DNA from: Trogon surrucura | Taxonomy: Eukaryota > Chordata > Aves > Trogoniformes > Trogonidae | Assembly (NCBI GenBank): GCA_020746105.1 | Contig: CM036628.1 | Coordinates: 21,843,191 to 21,907,190, forward strand | Length of the DNA: 64,000 nucleotides | Reading direction: 5' to 3' | Part shown: piece by piece, positions 58,679-64,000 of the stretch | How positions within the stretch are numbered: position 1 is the stretch's first letter | Layout of the letters: each line of letters begins with the position of its first letter | Position numbers and translations under genes: made by a program | Notes under the pieces: generated by a model | Database searches by the model: none | What the model saw: only the letters and a program-made list of their open reading frames with translations | What the model was told of the DNA's origin: nothing

Positions 58679-58813
58679 AATTCACACACAGCCAGCAATT
58701 TGATCCCACTTCCAACTATTAAGTCAAGTTTGAGGGAATGGTACAGTCAAACTCCAGTAAATCAAAACTCACATGCGTTCTTAATGCACTCATTTCCTGT
58801 ATATCAAATTTCT

Positions 58814-58819
58814 TTTATT
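58814..58819 (-). terminator. ZC4H2: Possible ZC4H2 polyadenylation signal
   Basis: A minus-strand AATAAA about 520 bases after the ZC4H2 stop codon. A second candidate is at 57449-57454. Use of either is not shown by the sequence. Confidence 0.3.
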
Positions 58820-59340
58820 TCCCCTAAACATTTCCTCTACAAAAAGAACTCTGCTGGATACCCAAACCTATGCAGACTTACTAGCTTGGAAAACAAATTG
58901 TTCTTTAGTGAAACAAACTGACCATCTGCTATTTTAGCACTTCAAATAGTCTCCTGTTATCAAGAGTAAACAGAACGATCTGTTAGAAATATCTGGTTTT
59001 AGAAAGAGAACAAAAAAGCATTTGCGGTAATCACATTTGGCCAATAGGAATAGCCTAGCATTTAGGATACTTGCATAAGAATTCTACTTTGTTTAGGAGT
59101 CCAGAAGATGACTGAAATGTTAAACTGTAGCACCAGTAATACTTACTTTCCTAAAGCCAAATCCTAAGGACTGGAAGGAAATTAAGACAGAACAGGAACA
59201 TTGTGCTTAAGTTGCATTAAATAGAATACAATGGGTTGGTCGGACTTGAGTCTGCACTTCAGTAAAGTCTGGCCACATTCACAGTTCTGATGGAAGAGTA
59301 TTGGAACAGGTCATGTGTTCACTTATCAACCTCCTGGGTT

Positions 59341-62824
<3,484 letters not shown>

Positions 62825-63399
62825 TTAAAAATACGGAGAGACAAGAGTAACTCACTGCAACATATTTTTGGGAGGTGTCACTTTATATTTTGACACAGGT
62901 TTTTTAATTTAAAATATATTCAAGGAACTTTCTTGATACTTCTTTGTACACTAAAGCCTGTAACATCACCTTTCCAGTATCTTATGCCATAAACTAATAG
63001 CAAAAAAGTCTTAATTACAGTTTTATATCACCTTTGAACATATTATCAGGAAACTGAGCGCAATATAGGATACTACTCTATTGGAAAAGATAATTTGATG
63101 AGCTATTTAAATTGCCGTAACTGGAGCACAAACTGTAGTAGGCCATATTTAGATCCGTATTTTAAAAGAGATCCTGCCCAACAGTTGAGTAGAAAGACAT
63201 TGTTCTTACTCTGCAAAGTACACGTGGTCACATCTCTTTCTAAATACGGTTTGGGGTGCTAGACACACAAATACTTTTGATTTTTGTTCACCTTTGCGGT
63301 ACTGCATGAAGGTTGAGGCCCATACGCTGCTGCCTAATTCACCCCTTCCATAGGTAAAATTCGCTGCTTGCAGGTGCTGCTGCCAGCCCCAAGTCTCTG

Positions 63400-64000
63400 C
63401 GACGGCCTCTGTCCCCCGGCCTCTGTCCCCAGCAGCCCCTCTCCAGTTGTCACGCCCCAGGACGCTTCTCATCGCTCCGCGGTTGGCGGCTGCCGGCCTG
63501 CCCTGCGTCTCCCGGCTGCACCCGAAATCACTGCCCCCGCCTGCTCTGCAACGTGTGCTGGCTTTTGGACGCGTGTGCTCCTGATACACACGGGCACCCC
63601 GCGCCCCGCCCTGGGCCAGGGGGCAGATGTCCCACCTGCGGCCAGGGACAGGCAGGCCCCTCGTGCGGGCACCCGCGGCGCCGGGCCCGTGGTTCGTGAG
63701 CCCGCTCGCCCCGCAGCCGGCGGGGGGGAGCGAGGACGCCGCGGGGAGGCCGCCGTGCTCCCGGCGCCGGCGTATGGCGCGGCCGGGAGCGGCGGCGGGA
63801 CGAGCCTCGTGCGGGGCGGTCCCCTCCGCCCCTCGGAACCGCCGCCGCTCCCCTCCCCTCCCCTCCCCTCCCCGCGCCCGCCGGCCAGGCCGGGAGAGCG
63901 CCGCGGGGCTCCTCGCCCTGCCCTCCGCCTCCGGGCGCGCAAAACGCAGCCCGCTGCGCGCTGGCCGCTCCGCGGGCCTTGCTGCCGCCCTCCCGCCCCC
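63400..64000 (-). promoter_or_regulatory. ZC4H2: CpG island, probable ZC4H2 promoter region (cut by window edge)
   Basis: Dense CpG sequence from about 63,400 to the last base, including CCCCT pentamer repeats at 63848-63873. Its position upstream of exon 2 fits the 5' end of ZC4H2, with the start codon probably just beyond the window. Confidence 0.7.
63848..63873. repeat. (CCCCT)n pentamer repeat
   Basis: About five tandem CCCCT units inside the CpG island. Confidence 0.88.

Larger units (their letters stand above)
56691..59340. other. ZC4H2 3' UTR and downstream flank
   Basis: The DNA left of the ZC4H2 stop should begin with its 3' UTR. Minus-strand AATAAA signals are visible at 58814-58819 and 57449-57454; I cannot tell which is used. 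A CR1 copy lies at 58474-58678. No other gene is seen. Confidence 0.5.

Noticed and set aside
34491..59340. ZC3H12B or LAS1L exons expected from mammalian gene order
   Set aside because: No CCCH zinc finger, PIN-domain or LAS1-like peptide was recognised in any open frame of the interval.

Overview
The window is nuclear DNA from a bird, most likely a passerine. It carries two vertebrate genes with ordinary GT-AG introns, CpG-island promoters, nine or ten CR1 LINE fragments of the avian type, and a composite element with a tRNA-like head and a CR1 tail that resembles the tRNA/CR1 SINEs known from passerines. There is no prokaryotic or plasmid content. Both genes lie on the minus strand.

Left third (1-34,490): moesin (MSN), the ERM-family linker between plasma membrane and actin. 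Twelve coding exons are present in order, from ATG at 34,490 down to 933. They give 526 in-frame codons covering the FERM domain and the helical linker. The last coding exon, with the C-terminal F-actin-binding domain, lies left of base 1. Intron 1 is about 19.5 kb and intron 2 about 7.3 kb. A CpG island at about 33,940-34,960 marks the promoter. The intron before exon 10 holds a solo LTR in antisense orientation.

Middle (34,500-59,340): about 25 kb without a recognisable protein-coding gene. It holds CR1 fragments, a second solo LTR of the same family (41,160-42,349), the tRNA/CR1 SINE (about 44,673-44,846), a GC-rich block with blood-type transcription-factor motifs (about 46,900-47,480), an orphan CpG island (about 52,560-52,920) with a strong splice acceptor downstream, and one isolated possible exon (about 37,495-37,739).

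Right end (59,341-64,000): ZC4H2, a nuclear C4H2 zinc-finger protein of neural development. Coding exons 2-5 are present and complete to the stop. The first coding exon (about 18 codons) is not found and should lie beyond base 64,000. The window ends inside a CpG island that is probably its promoter.

The two genes are not known to act in one pathway. Their proximity reflects a linkage block that is on the X in mammals. The most notable non-genic items are the pair of solo LTRs, each with a perfect 5-bp target duplication, the composite SINE, and the orphan CpG island. I found no evidence for a new multi-gene system.
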